Shown one piece after another: positions 28,380-37,599 of a stretch of 64,000 bases of DNA; the stretch's first letter is position 1; every line of letters starts with the position of its first letter. The notes beneath the pieces were generated by a model. It saw only the letters and a list, made by a program, of their open reading frames with translations. It was not told the DNA's origin and ran no database searches. The translations under genes and the position numbers were made by a program. The stretch lies in contig CBDBHT010000007.1 of NCBI GenBank assembly GCA_965205965.1, forward strand, positions 1,302,001 to 1,366,000. Direction: 5' to 3'. This DNA is from Bin55 sp965205965 (GTDB lineage Bacteria > Pseudomonadota > Gammaproteobacteria > Pseudomonadales > Azotimanducaceae).

Positions 28380-29428
28380 GAATCGGAAATCTCATGAGGG
28401 AGCATTGGTACGACTTGCAGGTCCATGGATACACCGTTCGGAGTAGTTACGCTTACAGTGACCTGCTTTGCTTCACGTCCGCTGCTATAGCGCGCAACGA
28501 TGCGAGCTGCTAGATTTAGGTCCGTCGAGTTAGCATACCCGTCAATAAGTGTCAGTGGGCCAGGATGACTCGTCAGCCGAAGATGGGTAAACTTCTTGCG
28601 GAATCCTTCTAAGAATCGATTCTCCCCCTCTTCCCTTCCAATAACGAGTTTGAATTCCGGCTTCGGCCGTATGTGACGACCTACTTTTAATAACACTATA
28701 TCTTCAAGTGAGTAATCTCGGGCTCCGCGAGATTCCCATAGGTCGCTGAGTTTTCGGCTATAGACTGCATCGGTAAGGAAGCAGCATCCTCCAGCCGGCT
28801 GCGAGTAGTCCTTGAAACCAAATTTCTCGGCAAGTTCAATCTGTGGTTTTCGATTTCGACCACTAAACCCGTAGAGTTGATTTCGATCAACCCAGTGCTC
28901 ACGTTCTGGGAGTGTTGGTGGAAGGTTATGAGCGCATAGCGGTCGTAATAGGCGATCCTCGGCACCAGACTCGCGCGCAATGATCGGCATGGTTTCTTTC
29001 CGCTGAGACTTTGGACGCTGACCGACGACCTCACCGGTGATGATGAAATCGAATTTCAAATCATCCAATTCCTGTAACGCAAGTGTTTGTCCGACCATGA
29101 AGATTTTACAATCTAGACAGGGATTCAAGTTTCTTCCGTATCCGTATCTTGGATTTAGTACAACCTTCTTGTAGTCTTCCGATATATCCCTGATATGCAA
29201 TTTGATGCCGAGTTGCTCAGCTACCCATAGCGCGTTGTTTCGCTTAATTTTCTCGGGCCGCGACTCGCGTATGGCATGCGTGTGGCCTTCGACACAGAAC
29301 CCTGTGTAAAAATTGATGCCCTCGACACGAACTCCTTGGTCCATAACGATCTTCGCGGCGAGCATGGAATCCAAGCCGCCGGAGATCAGCGCAACTGCAC
29401 ATGGTGTACTTTTAGGGGTTGATTTCAT
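28361..29428 (-). CDS. PP-loop tRNA thiolation-type protein (MnmA/ThiI-like)
   Basis: The 355-residue protein begins with an ATP-pyrophosphatase P-loop, SGGLDS at residues 16-21, followed by a cysteine in the NFYTGFC segment and a CLDC pair at 104-107, which are the kind of residues that carry sulfur in tRNA thiolases. A third cysteine pair is in PAGGCCFLTD near 222. The C-terminal third (LLKVGRHIRPKPEFKLVIGREEGEN) looks like the RNA-binding NFACT-R domain and not the C-domain of MnmA. It therefore belongs to an MnmA-like subfamily whose exact target is not known to me. It overlaps the TusA gene by 19 bases. dtd is divergent, 35 bases away. Confidence 0.78.
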   Translation of the reverse strand: MKSTPKSTPCAVALISGGLDSMLAAKIVMDQGVRVEGINFYTGFCVEGHTHAIRESRPEKIKRNNALWVAEQLGIKLHIRDISEDYKKVVLNPRYGYGRNLNPCLDCKIFMVGQTLALQELDDLKFDFIITGEVVGQRPKSQRKETMPIIARESGAEDRLLRPLCAHNLPPTLPEREHWVDRNQLYGFSGRNRKPQIELAEKFGFKDYSQPAGGCCFLTDAVYSRKLSDLWESRGARDYSLEDIVLLKVGRHIRPKPEFKLVIGREEGENRFLEGFRKKFTHLRLTSHPGPLTLIDGYANSTDLNLAARIVARYSSGREAKQVTVSVTTPNGVSMDLQVVPMLPHEISDSWHVGT

Positions 29429-29463
29429 TTTGGTTATTTTACCTTTTCGAATAGGAGAACCTA

Positions 29464-29904
29464 GTGCGAGCTGTTCTTCAACGCGTTTTAGAAGCTTCCG
29501 TATCCGTCCACGAAAAGACTATATCGCATATAGGACCAGGTATTCTCGTATTCCTAGGTGTGATGCGTGGAGATACGGAGGTGCAGGCTAATTGGTTGGC
29601 TTCCAAAGTACTGAATGCTCGTATTTTCGCTGACAATGAAAAAGCAATGAATCGATCCGTCATTGAGATGGATGGAGAGTTATTAGTGGTTTCACAATTT
29701 ACGTTAGCTGGCGATTTACAGCGTGGGAATAGACCCAATTTTTCAGCCGCAGAAAATCCGAGTAAAGCTGATCATCTGTATCATCACTTCGTTGACGCTC
29801 TCGCCTCTCAATATCGGGAAGTGTCTACCGGTGAATTTGGCGCGGATATGCAGGTTGCGTCAGTGAACGACGGGCCGGTTACGATTCTTCTCGATTGCGA
29901 ATGA
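29464..29904 (+). CDS. dtd: D-aminoacyl-tRNA deacylase
   Basis: Dtd hydrolyses D-amino acids from mischarged tRNA. The start is GTG 29464, giving VRAVLQRVLEASVSV, and the length is 146 residues (145 in E. coli). The catalytic blocks are SQFTLAGDLQRGNRPNF near residue 77 and the cross-subunit Gly-cisPro-type motif NDGPVTILL near the end. It converges on tatC with a 26-base overlap. Confidence 0.94.
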   Translation: MRAVLQRVLEASVSVHEKTISHIGPGILVFLGVMRGDTEVQANWLASKVLNARIFADNEKAMNRSVIEMDGELLVVSQFTLAGDLQRGNRPNFSAAENPSKADHLYHHFVDALASQYREVSTGEFGADMQVASVNDGPVTILLDCE

Positions 29905-30724
29905 GTAGGCGCGAGAGCAATATTCCCAATTCGAAAAGTATCCAGCAAGGCACAGCGAGAAAAACTTGAGAGATCCAATCGGGTGGTGTCAGCAGCATGC
30001 CAAACCCGAAACAACCGACGATTACGTATGGGCGTTTTTTTGACAACGACTGAGGCGTAGTTAGACCGCTTATTACCAATAGTAGAGTTGCAATTGGTAT
30101 TTCGAACGCGAGCCCGAACGCGAAGAAAAGTTTGATTACGAATGAAAGATAGCGGTTGATATCGGTCATCCATGTAACATTTTCGGGTGTTGTGTAGGCG
30201 ATGAACTGGAAGATCAGCGGGAAAACGACGTAGTAAGCAAATGCCATCCCGGAGTAGAACAATGTGATACTTGAAACAAGCAACGGCAGCGCAAATCGTT
30301 TTTCCCTTAAATACAACCCGGGTGAAGCGAACCGCCAGATTTGATGAAGTATGTAAGGAATAGCGGCGAAAAATCCAACGTAAACTGATAGTTTAAAAGG
30401 TGTCAAAAAGGGTGAGGCTACGTCAGTAGCAATCATTTTCAGTGTTTCTGGCATGTATGTCTTGATCGGGTCAGCGATGAACTCATAAATATCATTCGCA
30501 AACCAATACGCTGGGAGAAACAGTAACGCTACAGCAAGTATTGAGCGTAGCAAGCTGCTACGTAAGGCTACGAGATGACTGAGTAGTGGTTGCTTGTTGC
30601 TGTCTACGGCTTCGTCGTGATTCTGCTCTTTAGCATCCTTCGACGGCGTCGAATCTTGTTCTTCATCCGTCACTTTTTGTCGGTTCTTCTTGCGCAGGAG
30701 GGCGTTCGGTATAGACATTTTCAT
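29879..30724 (-). CDS. tatC: Sec-independent translocase subunit TatC
   Basis: TatC is the receptor for twin-arginine signal peptides. It has six membrane helices and the family start PLLSHLVALRSSLLRS, preceded here by a polar extension of about 45 residues that is longer than usual. The conserved ASPFLTPFKLSVYVG segment and the glutamate-containing SPGLYLREKRF loop are present. I take ATG 30724 (MKMS); an upstream ATG at 30751 would increase the overlap with tatB. Either start overlaps the tatB end by about 60 bases, so the genes are coupled. Confidence 0.9.
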   Translation of the reverse strand: MKMSIPNALLRKKNRQKVTDEEQDSTPSKDAKEQNHDEAVDSNKQPLLSHLVALRSSLLRSILAVALLFLPAYWFANDIYEFIADPIKTYMPETLKMIATDVASPFLTPFKLSVYVGFFAAIPYILHQIWRFASPGLYLREKRFALPLLVSSITLFYSGMAFAYYVVFPLIFQFIAYTTPENVTWMTDINRYLSFVIKLFFAFGLAFEIPIATLLLVISGLTTPQSLSKKRPYVIVGCFGFGMLLTPPDWISQVFLAVPCWILFELGILLSRLLIRNREES

Positions 30725-31013
30725 CTCGGGATAGGGTGGCTTGAGAAACATCTCTTATTTCATTGTGAAATTGCCTCGCTTCCTGTTGCAAGTCCTTCAT
30801 TTCTGCAAGGATCTGTTCGTTATGTAATTGTTTCCGAACCTCATCTATACCAACCTCTTGGTCGATCTCCAGTCGAATATTGTTATATGTGCGTCGAATA
30901 CGGCCCAACCACAAACTCATGGTTCGAATCGCTTGAGGAAGTCGACTTGGTCCGAGAATGATTAGAGCTATGATCGCGAATAAGAAGAATTCCGAAAATG
31001 CAATATCAAACAT
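30663..31013 (-). CDS. tatB: Sec-independent translocase subunit TatB
   Basis: The start at ATG 31013 gives MFDIAFSEFFLFAIIALIIL followed by GPSRLPQAIR, the standard TatB beginning (E. coli MFDIGFSELLLVFIIGLVVLGP). The glutamate of FSEF and the GP hinge after the membrane helix are conserved. An amphipathic helix and a polar tail follow, total 116 residues. The gene overlaps tatA upstream by 8 bases and tatC downstream. Confidence 0.92.
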   Translation of the reverse strand: MFDIAFSEFFLFAIIALIILGPSRLPQAIRTMSLWLGRIRRTYNNIRLEIDQEVGIDEVRKQLHNEQILAEMKDLQQEARQFHNEIRDVSQATLSRDENVYTERPPAQEEPTKSDG

Positions 31014-31248
31014 TCTTCTCCGATTTGGCGTTAGACGAATCTTTATCTTCCGTTTCTGGTACGCCGTCGCTGGAATGTATTGAAGATTCGGTATCTTCTT
31101 TTGTAGCACCATCCCTTTCCGTTATTGCATTTCTAAATCCCTTGATCGCAGTTCCTAAATCAGATCCAAGATTTTTTATGCGTTTTGCTCCGAATAGTAC
31201 TAACACGATCAAAAGAATGATTAGTAATTCTGGTACGCCTAACCCCAT
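31006..31248 (-). CDS. tatA: Sec-independent translocase subunit TatA
   Basis: An 80-residue protein that starts MGLGVPELLIILLIVLVLFG and continues AKRIKNLGSDLG, the short membrane helix, FG hinge and amphipathic helix of TatA, which oligomerises into the protein-conducting assembly. The C-terminal 35 residues are acidic and disordered. First gene of tatABC. Confidence 0.92.
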   Translation of the reverse strand: MGLGVPELLIILLIVLVLFGAKRIKNLGSDLGTAIKGFRNAITERDGATKEDTESSIHSSDGVPETEDKDSSNAKSEKNV

Positions 31249-31332
31249 CAGATTGTCCGGTGTCGTATATAGTAGAAAATTATAAGCTCCAAGCTAATGA
31301 GGAGGGTGTCAAACCTAATGAGTAGAATGAAC

Positions 31333-31554
31333 TTATTCACCGCTAGACTCTGACCAATAGGAAACTTCCCAAGTTCCTTCCTCCTCGTTCTTACGAACGC
31401 TGTAGCCAGCATCCTTCACTTGTTCCTTATTCTCTTGCCATGCTTTCCAGAAGGCATCGTTTGGCGTTGCATTTTGGACCGATTTCAATCCCCGACGCGT
31501 GTCTACTATATGGGGTTCAGACCAGTCTAGCGTGTCGTGAAATTCCAATGTCAT
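31333..31554 (-). CDS. Hypothetical protein, 73 residues
   Basis: A small acidic soluble protein with four tryptophans and no cysteine, lying between ubiB and tatA on their strand. The sequence ends SYWSESSGE. The intact frame, its place in a dense operon and gene-like codon use suggest that it is real. The position in other genomes is often taken by hisI/hisE-type genes, but this is not related to them. Function unknown. Confidence 0.5.
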   Translation of the reverse strand: MTLEFHDTLDWSEPHIVDTRRGLKSVQNATPNDAFWKAWQENKEQVKDAGYSVRKNEEEGTWEVSYWSESSGE

Positions 31555-31626
31555 ATTAATTCCCGTAATTGATCAAATATTCTGGCCGCCGTCTCTATAC
31601 CAGCACTCCGTATCTTAAGAAAAAGT

Positions 31627-33273
31627 TTAACGATGGCCGACGAGGCTTGAACCGACTATGGCTATCGATAAGCCGGCAACAAAAATGATGGCTTGTGCTG
31701 AATCGACTGCACCCGCTGCGATAGGACTCCAAACTAATGCAATGCCACCCAAAACGAGGAGGCCGCCAACTATTGATAAGGCTCTCTTGTTAGTACGAGA
31801 CTCTATCTTGCTAGAATCTAGCGTCGCAAGTAACTTTTGCTGTTCTCGAACCAATCGGTCTAACTCGGCTACCCGGTCGCGCGATGAAAAAATCTTCTCT
31901 GGAAATTGCGATAGAGACGAGAAGAAATCAGGAGCCCTCTCGAGTAGCTCTCGAATAACGGCCATTGGTCCGAAGCGACGGCGTACCCATCGCTCCATGA
32001 ACGGCTTAGCGGTTGACCAAAGATCAAGATCTGGGTACAGCTGTCGCCCCAATCCTTCAATGTTCAATAGAGTTTTCTGAAGTAAAACGAGCTGAGGTTG
32101 TACCTCCATATGGAAATGACGAGCCGTGTTGAATAAAGCGAATAAAAAGTGTCCGAAAGAGATTTGTGACAGTGGTTTTTGAAATAGAGGTTCACATAAC
32201 TCACGTATGACTGCTTCAAATGCATCTATATCAGTATTGACTGGTATCCAGCCGGATTCGTAGTGCAGGCGAGCAATTGCGTGGTAATCCTTATTAAAGA
32301 AAGCTAAAATATTTTTCGCAAGATACAATTGGTCTTCTTCGCTCAGTTGGCCAATGATTGCGCAGTCGACGGCGATGTAGCTTGGATTGCTGGGGTCTGA
32401 TACGTCAATAAATATGTTGCCCGGGTGCATGTCTGCATGAAAGAAATTGTGTTCAAACACCTGCGTGAAGAACGTTTCTACGCCGCGTTCGGCGAGTTTT
32501 TTCAAATCTGTTCCCAAGGCTCTTAGCCGGTCAATTGCCGAAATCAATACTCCGTCGATCCTCTCCATCACAAGAACATCTTTGGTGGTCAAGCCCCAGT
32601 AAACACGTGGTGCGTACAGCAGCGGAGAGTCAATGAAATTCCTTCGAAGAGTTGCGGTATTCGCTGCTTCAAGTCGGAAGTCCAACTCAGCTATGATCGT
32701 ACGTTCGTAGTCGGCAACGACTTCTTTTAGGTGAAGTCTTCGGGCATCGCTAGAAATGCCTTCCAAGATGCGGGCTATCGAGTAGATAAGGGCAATATCT
32801 TTTCGAATAATAGGCTCAATATCAGGTCTTATGACCTTGACCACGACTTCGTCCCCCCCTAGAGTCGTTGCAACGTGAACCTGAGCCAGTGATGCGGAAG
32901 CGACGGGCTGCTTTTCGAATTGCGAGAACATCTCATCAAGTTTCTTACCAAGGCTTGATTCAACGATGGCTATAGCGGTTTCAGTGTCGAATGGAGGTAC
33001 CTGGTTCTGGAGGAGCCTTAATTCCTTGATATAGTCGGCGGGGAATAGATCTTGTCTTGTCGACAGTATTTGTCCGAACTTAATAAAGACGGGGCCGAGG
33101 CTTTCGAGAGCTTCGCGTAATCGAACGGCGGATGATGTTCGGGGTCTCGGAAGGTATTGGGAAGGAAGCAGCCAACGCCACCAATACGTATTCGCTATCT
33201 CCGCGACGATGGTGTCTAGTCGATATCGGCCCCCCTTTATAAGAACTTGGACGCCATGGCCTACCGGAATCAC
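31627..33273 (-). CDS. ubiB: Ubiquinone biosynthesis kinase-like protein UbiB
   Basis: UbiB is an atypical protein-kinase-like ATPase required for ubiquinone synthesis. The 548-residue protein has the KxGQ motif in FIKFGQILSTRQDLFP near residue 67, the ATP-binding ASASLAQVHVA, the kinase catalytic segment HADMHPGNIF near 271 and two C-terminal membrane helices (ALSIVGGLLVLGGIALVW and AIIFVAGLSIAIVGSSL). The start overlaps ubiJ by ATGA. Last gene of ubiE-ubiJ-ubiB. Confidence 0.95.
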   Translation of the reverse strand: MIPVGHGVQVLIKGGRYRLDTIVAEIANTYWWRWLLPSQYLPRPRTSSAVRLREALESLGPVFIKFGQILSTRQDLFPADYIKELRLLQNQVPPFDTETAIAIVESSLGKKLDEMFSQFEKQPVASASLAQVHVATTLGGDEVVVKVIRPDIEPIIRKDIALIYSIARILEGISSDARRLHLKEVVADYERTIIAELDFRLEAANTATLRRNFIDSPLLYAPRVYWGLTTKDVLVMERIDGVLISAIDRLRALGTDLKKLAERGVETFFTQVFEHNFFHADMHPGNIFIDVSDPSNPSYIAVDCAIIGQLSEEDQLYLAKNILAFFNKDYHAIARLHYESGWIPVNTDIDAFEAVIRELCEPLFQKPLSQISFGHFLFALFNTARHFHMEVQPQLVLLQKTLLNIEGLGRQLYPDLDLWSTAKPFMERWVRRRFGPMAVIRELLERAPDFFSSLSQFPEKIFSSRDRVAELDRLVREQQKLLATLDSSKIESRTNKRALSIVGGLLVLGGIALVWSPIAAGAVDSAQAIIFVAGLSIAIVGSSLVGHR

Positions 33274-33815
33274 GTTGAAGACGTACTAGAATCCTGTTGT
33301 TTCAATTTTGCAATCTCCTCCCTCAAGTTTCTCATCTCTTCTTCTAGGGAATCTATTTTTTGTTGTATTTCTTGTTTTTCTCGGCTCGACGAAGTTATCT
33401 CGCTAGCAAGTCCCTCAAGCACTGATCGAACCGTTGTGACTCCCATTTCTATGGTTGCCCGTGCACTTTCGGCAAGATCATCTATGCGAAGGTCCGGATG
33501 GAATATTGACTGCAGAATCGGCATCAATGCTTCATCACCCATCAATGCGACACCATCCGTGTTTTTGCTGACTAAAGCTTGAACGACATCTACAAACGCA
33601 CCTCGAACAATAAGGTCTGGCTCGTGTGACGAGGTAGCTTTTACACTCGCGTGACGATTGTCAAATTCCAAATAGAAAGTCTCGTTTGCGATATCCAGTT
33701 GAATTGTACGGTTCTGCAGCTGGTCCAGTGCGCCACTAGTACTTGCATCCACTCGAACACGAGCAAGAATGGCAGTCTCGATAGCACGTGCAGTTACCGT
33801 GTGTACGAAAGTCAT
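33270..33815 (-). CDS. ubiJ: Ubiquinone biosynthesis accessory factor UbiJ
   Basis: UbiJ is a lipid-binding scaffold of the soluble ubiquinone-synthesis complex. Residues 15-115 form an SCP2-like sterol-carrier domain (LDIANETFYLEF and PDLIVRGAFVDVVQAL), and the C-terminus is the usual coiled coil with EEMRNLREEIAKLKQQ. Both ends overlap the neighbouring ubi genes by four bases (ATGA), so the three are translated together. Confidence 0.92.
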   Translation of the reverse strand: MTFVHTVTARAIETAILARVRVDASTSGALDQLQNRTIQLDIANETFYLEFDNRHASVKATSSHEPDLIVRGAFVDVVQALVSKNTDGVALMGDEALMPILQSIFHPDLRIDDLAESARATIEMGVTTVRSVLEGLASEITSSSREKQEIQQKIDSLEEEMRNLREEIAKLKQQDSSTSST

Positions 33816-34546
33816 CGCATTCCTTGGTGAATCACGACGACGCCGGAGAGTAGGTGCTCATACTTCACACATTGAAAGCCAGCATCCTCCATCATAACAG
33901 CTAATGCACGTTGCGATGGATGTTTCTCAATTGATTCAATAAGGTATTGATATGGCTTAGCAGTTCCAACGATGGCACGTCCGGCGATGGGCCAAGTCAT
34001 CTGGTAAAGCCTGTTCAATGTACGAAGAACTTTGTTATCCGGTTTGGAAAATTCCAATACTACTATCCTACCTTCTTGTTTCAGTACGCGGTGAGCTTCG
34101 TGCAAGGCACGATCAATGTCAGTGAAGTTTCTCAAACCGAACGCGCACGCTATCGCATCAAAGGAATCATTTTCAAATGGAAGTGATTCTGCATTACCAA
34201 TTACGGGGCGCACGCGTTCAAACCCATTGTCAATCAGTTGATCACGCCCAACGCTGACCATCTTTTCGTTAATGTCTAGTAGTGCCACAAAACCGTCTCG
34301 CCCGGTTGCCCTAGCTAAATGACGGGACATATCACCAGTACCTCCAGCGAGGTCTAGCGCAGTATCGCCGAGCCGCAGTGCCGTCGATTCCAAAGCGATA
34401 CGTTTTAAAATTCGATGCAAACCTAATGACATCACATCGTTCATAAGATCGTACCGCCGAGCTACGGTTTGAAAAACTTCTCGTACCCGTTCTGTTTTTT
34501 CTTCGGGAGTAACGTCCTCGAAACCGAAATCGACTTTCTTAGGCAT
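33812..34546 (-). CDS. ubiE: Ubiquinone/menaquinone C-methyltransferase UbiE
   Basis: UbiE carries out the C-methylation step of ubiquinone synthesis with SAM. The signature motifs are YDLMNDVMSLGLHRILKR, the SAM loop ALDLAGGTGDMSR and RVLKQEGRIVVLEFSKP. I take ATG 34546 (MPKKVDFGF), which overlaps the stop of the upstream gene in a TGATG arrangement; an earlier ATG at 34558 adds four residues. First of the three ubi genes. Confidence 0.95.
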   Translation of the reverse strand: MPKKVDFGFEDVTPEEKTERVREVFQTVARRYDLMNDVMSLGLHRILKRIALESTALRLGDTALDLAGGTGDMSRHLARATGRDGFVALLDINEKMVSVGRDQLIDNGFERVRPVIGNAESLPFENDSFDAIACAFGLRNFTDIDRALHEAHRVLKQEGRIVVLEFSKPDNKVLRTLNRLYQMTWPIAGRAIVGTAKPYQYLIESIEKHPSQRALAVMMEDAGFQCVKYEHLLSGVVVIHQGMR

Positions 34547-34923
34547 CACGTAGTCCATTGCTTGATTGGTATTGTGGGAAGACGGGACGCGTTTGCCGCC
34601 TCTAGCTCCTGTAAATACTTACTCCAGTTATGGTCGTTGTTGTTGTATAGCTCTCGAAGATAGTCCCATGAGTAGATTCCAGTATCATGACCGTCGCTGA
34701 AAACGATCTTTACGGCGTAGTTGCCAACGGGTTCAACCTGCTTTATTTCGACGTGCTTCTTACCCATCTGTAATTTACGTTCTCCATCTGAGTGCCCACG
34801 AACCTCCGCGGATGGTGAGAAGACTCTTAAGTACTCGGCAGAAAGTATCGCTCTTTCGTCGTCTTGATACGTTAGTTCCAGAGTCCGAGACTTTGTGTGG
34901 TATGTAATAGCCGATGGATTCAT
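34546..34923 (-). CDS. DUF971 protein (gamma-butyrobetaine hydroxylase N-terminal-like)
   Basis: The 125-residue protein is a single DUF971 domain: LTYQDDERAILSAEYLRVFSPSAEV near residue 18 and VGNYAVKIVFSDGHDTGIYSWDYLREL further on. The domain binds metal in some members, and the gene usually sits, as here, between hslU and ubiE in gammaproteobacteria. Its job is unknown. It follows hslU by two bases and touches ubiE. Confidence 0.88.
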   Translation of the reverse strand: MNPSAITYHTKSRTLELTYQDDERAILSAEYLRVFSPSAEVRGHSDGERKLQMGKKHVEIKQVEPVGNYAVKIVFSDGHDTGIYSWDYLRELYNNNDHNWSKYLQELEAANASRLPTIPIKQWTT

Positions 34924-34925
34924 CG

Positions 34926-36257
34926 TCAGAGGATATAGTTGGATAGATCTTGGTTTTTGACCAGTTCTTTCAGCTGCTGGTCAACGTATTCGTCGGTTAT
35001 TTCTATCTGCTTATCGTTTTCACAAGAATTGAAAGAGATGTCGTCCAGCAGTCGTTCCATAACCGTATGGAGGCGGCGCGCACCAATGTTCTCAGTGTTT
35101 TCGTTAACTTGCCACGCTAGCTCAGAGATTCGGTCAAGAGATTTTTCTGAGAATGCAATTTTGATTCCTTCGGTAGCCATCAATGCTTGATACTGCTCTG
35201 TAATTGAATGATCAGGCTCCGTCAATATGCGGTTGAAATCTTTTGGCGAAAGGGCACTTAGTTCGACACGTATCGGCAACCGTCCTTGAAGTTCTGGTAT
35301 CAGGTCCGAAGGCTTCGATAAGTGAAATGCGCCCGATGCAATGAAGAGAATGTGATCAGTTCGAACCATTCCATATTTGGTGTTGACGGTACTACCTTCA
35401 ATTAGCGGTAATAGATCTCGTTGCACACCTTCCCGAGATACGTCGGCACCGAATTCTGATCGTTTGGCAACTTTGTCTAGTTCATCTAGGAAAACAATAC
35501 CTGCTTGTTCAACCAATCGTATAGCGTTCGCCTTAACTTCTTCGTCGTCTATGAGGTGCATTGCTTCTTCTTCAGCGATGCGACGCCGAGCAACCTCGAT
35601 TTTGAGACGAGTTGGTTTGGTTTTATGTTCGGTCAACTGAGACAACATGCTCGTTAACTGGCTAGTCATTTCTTCCATGCCGGGCGGAGCCATAACCTCG
35701 ACGCCTAAATGGGTTTGTTCCAATTCAATCTCAATTTCCTTGTCGTCCAGTTCACCTTTTCGTAGCTTCTCCCGAAATGTCGTTCGTGCTGCCGAAAGTG
35801 CTTGCGGTTCGTCTTCTTCGCTAGTCTGGGTAGACTTCATCGCTGGGACGAGCACGTTAAGTATTCGATTCTCAGATCTTCTTTTCGCCTCTTCCGCTAC
35901 GTTATTCATTGCATGTTCGCGTTGCATTTTCACGCTTACATCAGCGAGATCGCGAATAATTGATTCAACGTCTCGCCCGACGTACCCAACTTCCGTGAAT
36001 TTCGTAGCTTCAATTTTAATGAACGGTGCGTCCACCAACTTTGCCAGTCGTCGTGCGATTTCAGTTTTGCCGACTCCAGTTGGTCCAATCATGAGGATGT
36101 TCTTCGGTGTGACCTCATCACGCATTTCATCGTCAAGTTGCATTCGTCGCCATCTGTTACGCACGGCAATGGCGACAGCTCGTTTGGCAGCATTCTGGCC
36201 GATAATGTGCTTATCAAGCTCCTGAACGATCTCGCGTGGGGTCCTCACTGATCTCAT
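34926..36257 (-). CDS. hslU: ATP-dependent protease ATPase subunit HslU
   Basis: HslU is the AAA+ unfoldase of the HslUV protease. At 443 residues it equals E. coli HslU. Visible parts are IVQELDKHIIGQNAAKRAVA, Walker A GPTGVGKTE near residue 55, the pore loop in KFTEVGYVGRDVE (GYVG), Walker B IVFLDELDK, and the family ending SNYIL, which docks into HslV. It overlaps hslV by ATGA. Confidence 0.96.
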   Translation of the reverse strand: MRSVRTPREIVQELDKHIIGQNAAKRAVAIAVRNRWRRMQLDDEMRDEVTPKNILMIGPTGVGKTEIARRLAKLVDAPFIKIEATKFTEVGYVGRDVESIIRDLADVSVKMQREHAMNNVAEEAKRRSENRILNVLVPAMKSTQTSEEDEPQALSAARTTFREKLRKGELDDKEIEIELEQTHLGVEVMAPPGMEEMTSQLTSMLSQLTEHKTKPTRLKIEVARRRIAEEEAMHLIDDEEVKANAIRLVEQAGIVFLDELDKVAKRSEFGADVSREGVQRDLLPLIEGSTVNTKYGMVRTDHILFIASGAFHLSKPSDLIPELQGRLPIRVELSALSPKDFNRILTEPDHSITEQYQALMATEGIKIAFSEKSLDRISELAWQVNENTENIGARRLHTVMERLLDDISFNSCENDKQIEITDEYVDQQLKELVKNQDLSNYIL

Positions 36258-36814
36258 GCTTTTTTCAATGTCTCGATAGTGCGCGAATGATTGGTGTAAA
36301 TGCAGATGTTCGCAGCAATCTCAAGCGATCGTTCGACGATTGACTCCGCGTCTAGGGAAGTGTTGTCAAGCATTGCTCGCGCGGCTGCTTGTGCATAAGG
36401 ACCTCCTGAACCAATAGCAATCAAACCATCTTCGGGTTCAATAACGTCTCCGTTTCCGCTGATGATCAGCGATATATCGAGGTCGGCTACGGCGAGCAGT
36501 GCTTCAAGTCTTCGCAACGCACGATCGGACCGCCAATCCTTGGCCAGCTCGACAGCTGATCGAGTCAGTTGTCCTTGGTACCTATCAAGATTGCTTTCAA
36601 ACCGTTCAAATAACGTGAATGCATCTGCAGTTCCTCCAGCGAAGCCTGCGATGATGGATCCATCTCGAATTTTTCGAACTTTGATCGCGTTGTTTTTAAT
36701 CACCGTGTTACCGAGCGAGGCTTGACCATCACCCCCAATGGCAACGACGTCATTCCTTCTGACACTGATGATTGTTGTGCCTACAATTTGATTCACGGTT
36801 CCTACTCCATGCAT
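36254..36814 (-). CDS. hslV: ATP-dependent protease peptidase subunit HslV
   Basis: HslV is the proteasome-like threonine peptidase of HslUV. The protein is 186 residues and carries a short propeptide before the catalytic Thr in the TTIISVRRN sequence; the E. coli protein has only the initiator Met before its Thr. GDGQASLGN, the AGFAGGTADAFTLFE strand-helix and AIGSGGPYAQAAARA are typical. First of hslV-hslU-DUF971-ubiE. Confidence 0.95.
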   Translation of the reverse strand: MHGVGTVNQIVGTTIISVRRNDVVAIGGDGQASLGNTVIKNNAIKVRKIRDGSIIAGFAGGTADAFTLFERFESNLDRYQGQLTRSAVELAKDWRSDRALRRLEALLAVADLDISLIISGNGDVIEPEDGLIAIGSGGPYAQAAARAMLDNTSLDAESIVERSLEIAANICIYTNHSRTIETLKKA

Positions 36815-36847
36815 GTATGAATCAGCTGCGATACGAGCGTACTAGAT

Positions 36848-37501
36848 TCAATCTGCATCGAACTTTATCTTGAAAAGTAGCGCAACGATTCCATCGCCCT
36901 TCAAACTACGTGCATCTTTTTCACTTGCTTTGCGAGATGGGTACGGGCCGACAATCACGCGATAGGTCTTCTGGGTGTTGGGCAGTTCTACAGTAGTTGT
37001 GAGTGCTCTATAGCCATTTAACAACAGTTTAGCTCGCATAGAGTCGGCTCGATGTCTTTCCTTGAAAGATCCACATTGCAGTACGTAACTGAATAGTCCT
37101 TCAGAGCTTTGGTTATCACTTACTTGGACAGAGTGAGTGACTTGTTCGTCATGTTCATGTCTTACATTTGCTGAAGTCTTGCTTGAACTCGCCTGATCCG
37201 TACGTGTATCCGCTTGTGCAGCTACGTTCGATCTCACATCTGCTATTTCTCTTTGCTTATCTATGTCTATGGGAGGTGGTTTAATATCGGTGCTTTTAGC
37301 GAGTTCCTCATAAAATGTAAACGCAATGTTGGCTTCTTGATTTTCGATACTAGGTAGGTTTTCAAGTACAGCTGATGTCGTATCTTCAAAAAAGGTACCG
37401 TACCCCCAGAAAAGTAGGAGTGAAATCCAGCCTGTTACCAGTCCGACCAGAAATGATGGTAAGGCGAATCCAGATTTCAGTCTCGCTGGCTTACGTACCA
37501 T
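36848..37501 (-). CDS. SPOR-domain cell-division protein (FtsN-like)
   Basis: The 217-residue protein has a cytoplasmic stub, one membrane helix (GFALPSFLVGLVTGWISLLLFWG), a polar low-complexity linker and a C-terminal SPOR domain at about residues 140-215 (FSYVLQCGSFKERHRADSMRAKL and YRVIVGPYPSRKASEKDARSL). SPOR domains bind denuded glycan at the septum. It precedes hslV as in many gammaproteobacteria, where the gene is annotated as ftsN-like. Directly upstream are the aroB remains. Confidence 0.88.
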   Translation of the reverse strand: MVRKPARLKSGFALPSFLVGLVTGWISLLLFWGYGTFFEDTTSAVLENLPSIENQEANIAFTFYEELAKSTDIKPPPIDIDKQREIADVRSNVAAQADTRTDQASSSKTSANVRHEHDEQVTHSVQVSDNQSSEGLFSYVLQCGSFKERHRADSMRAKLLLNGYRALTTTVELPNTQKTYRVIVGPYPSRKASEKDARSLKGDGIVALLFKIKFDAD

Positions 37502-37599
37502 GAAATTTCCTTGTAATTAATAGGCTACACGAATGTGCGTTAGCAACTAATCTAATGATATCCACCTTATCTGCGTAGCGTACTTTGGGCTTGAAACGT

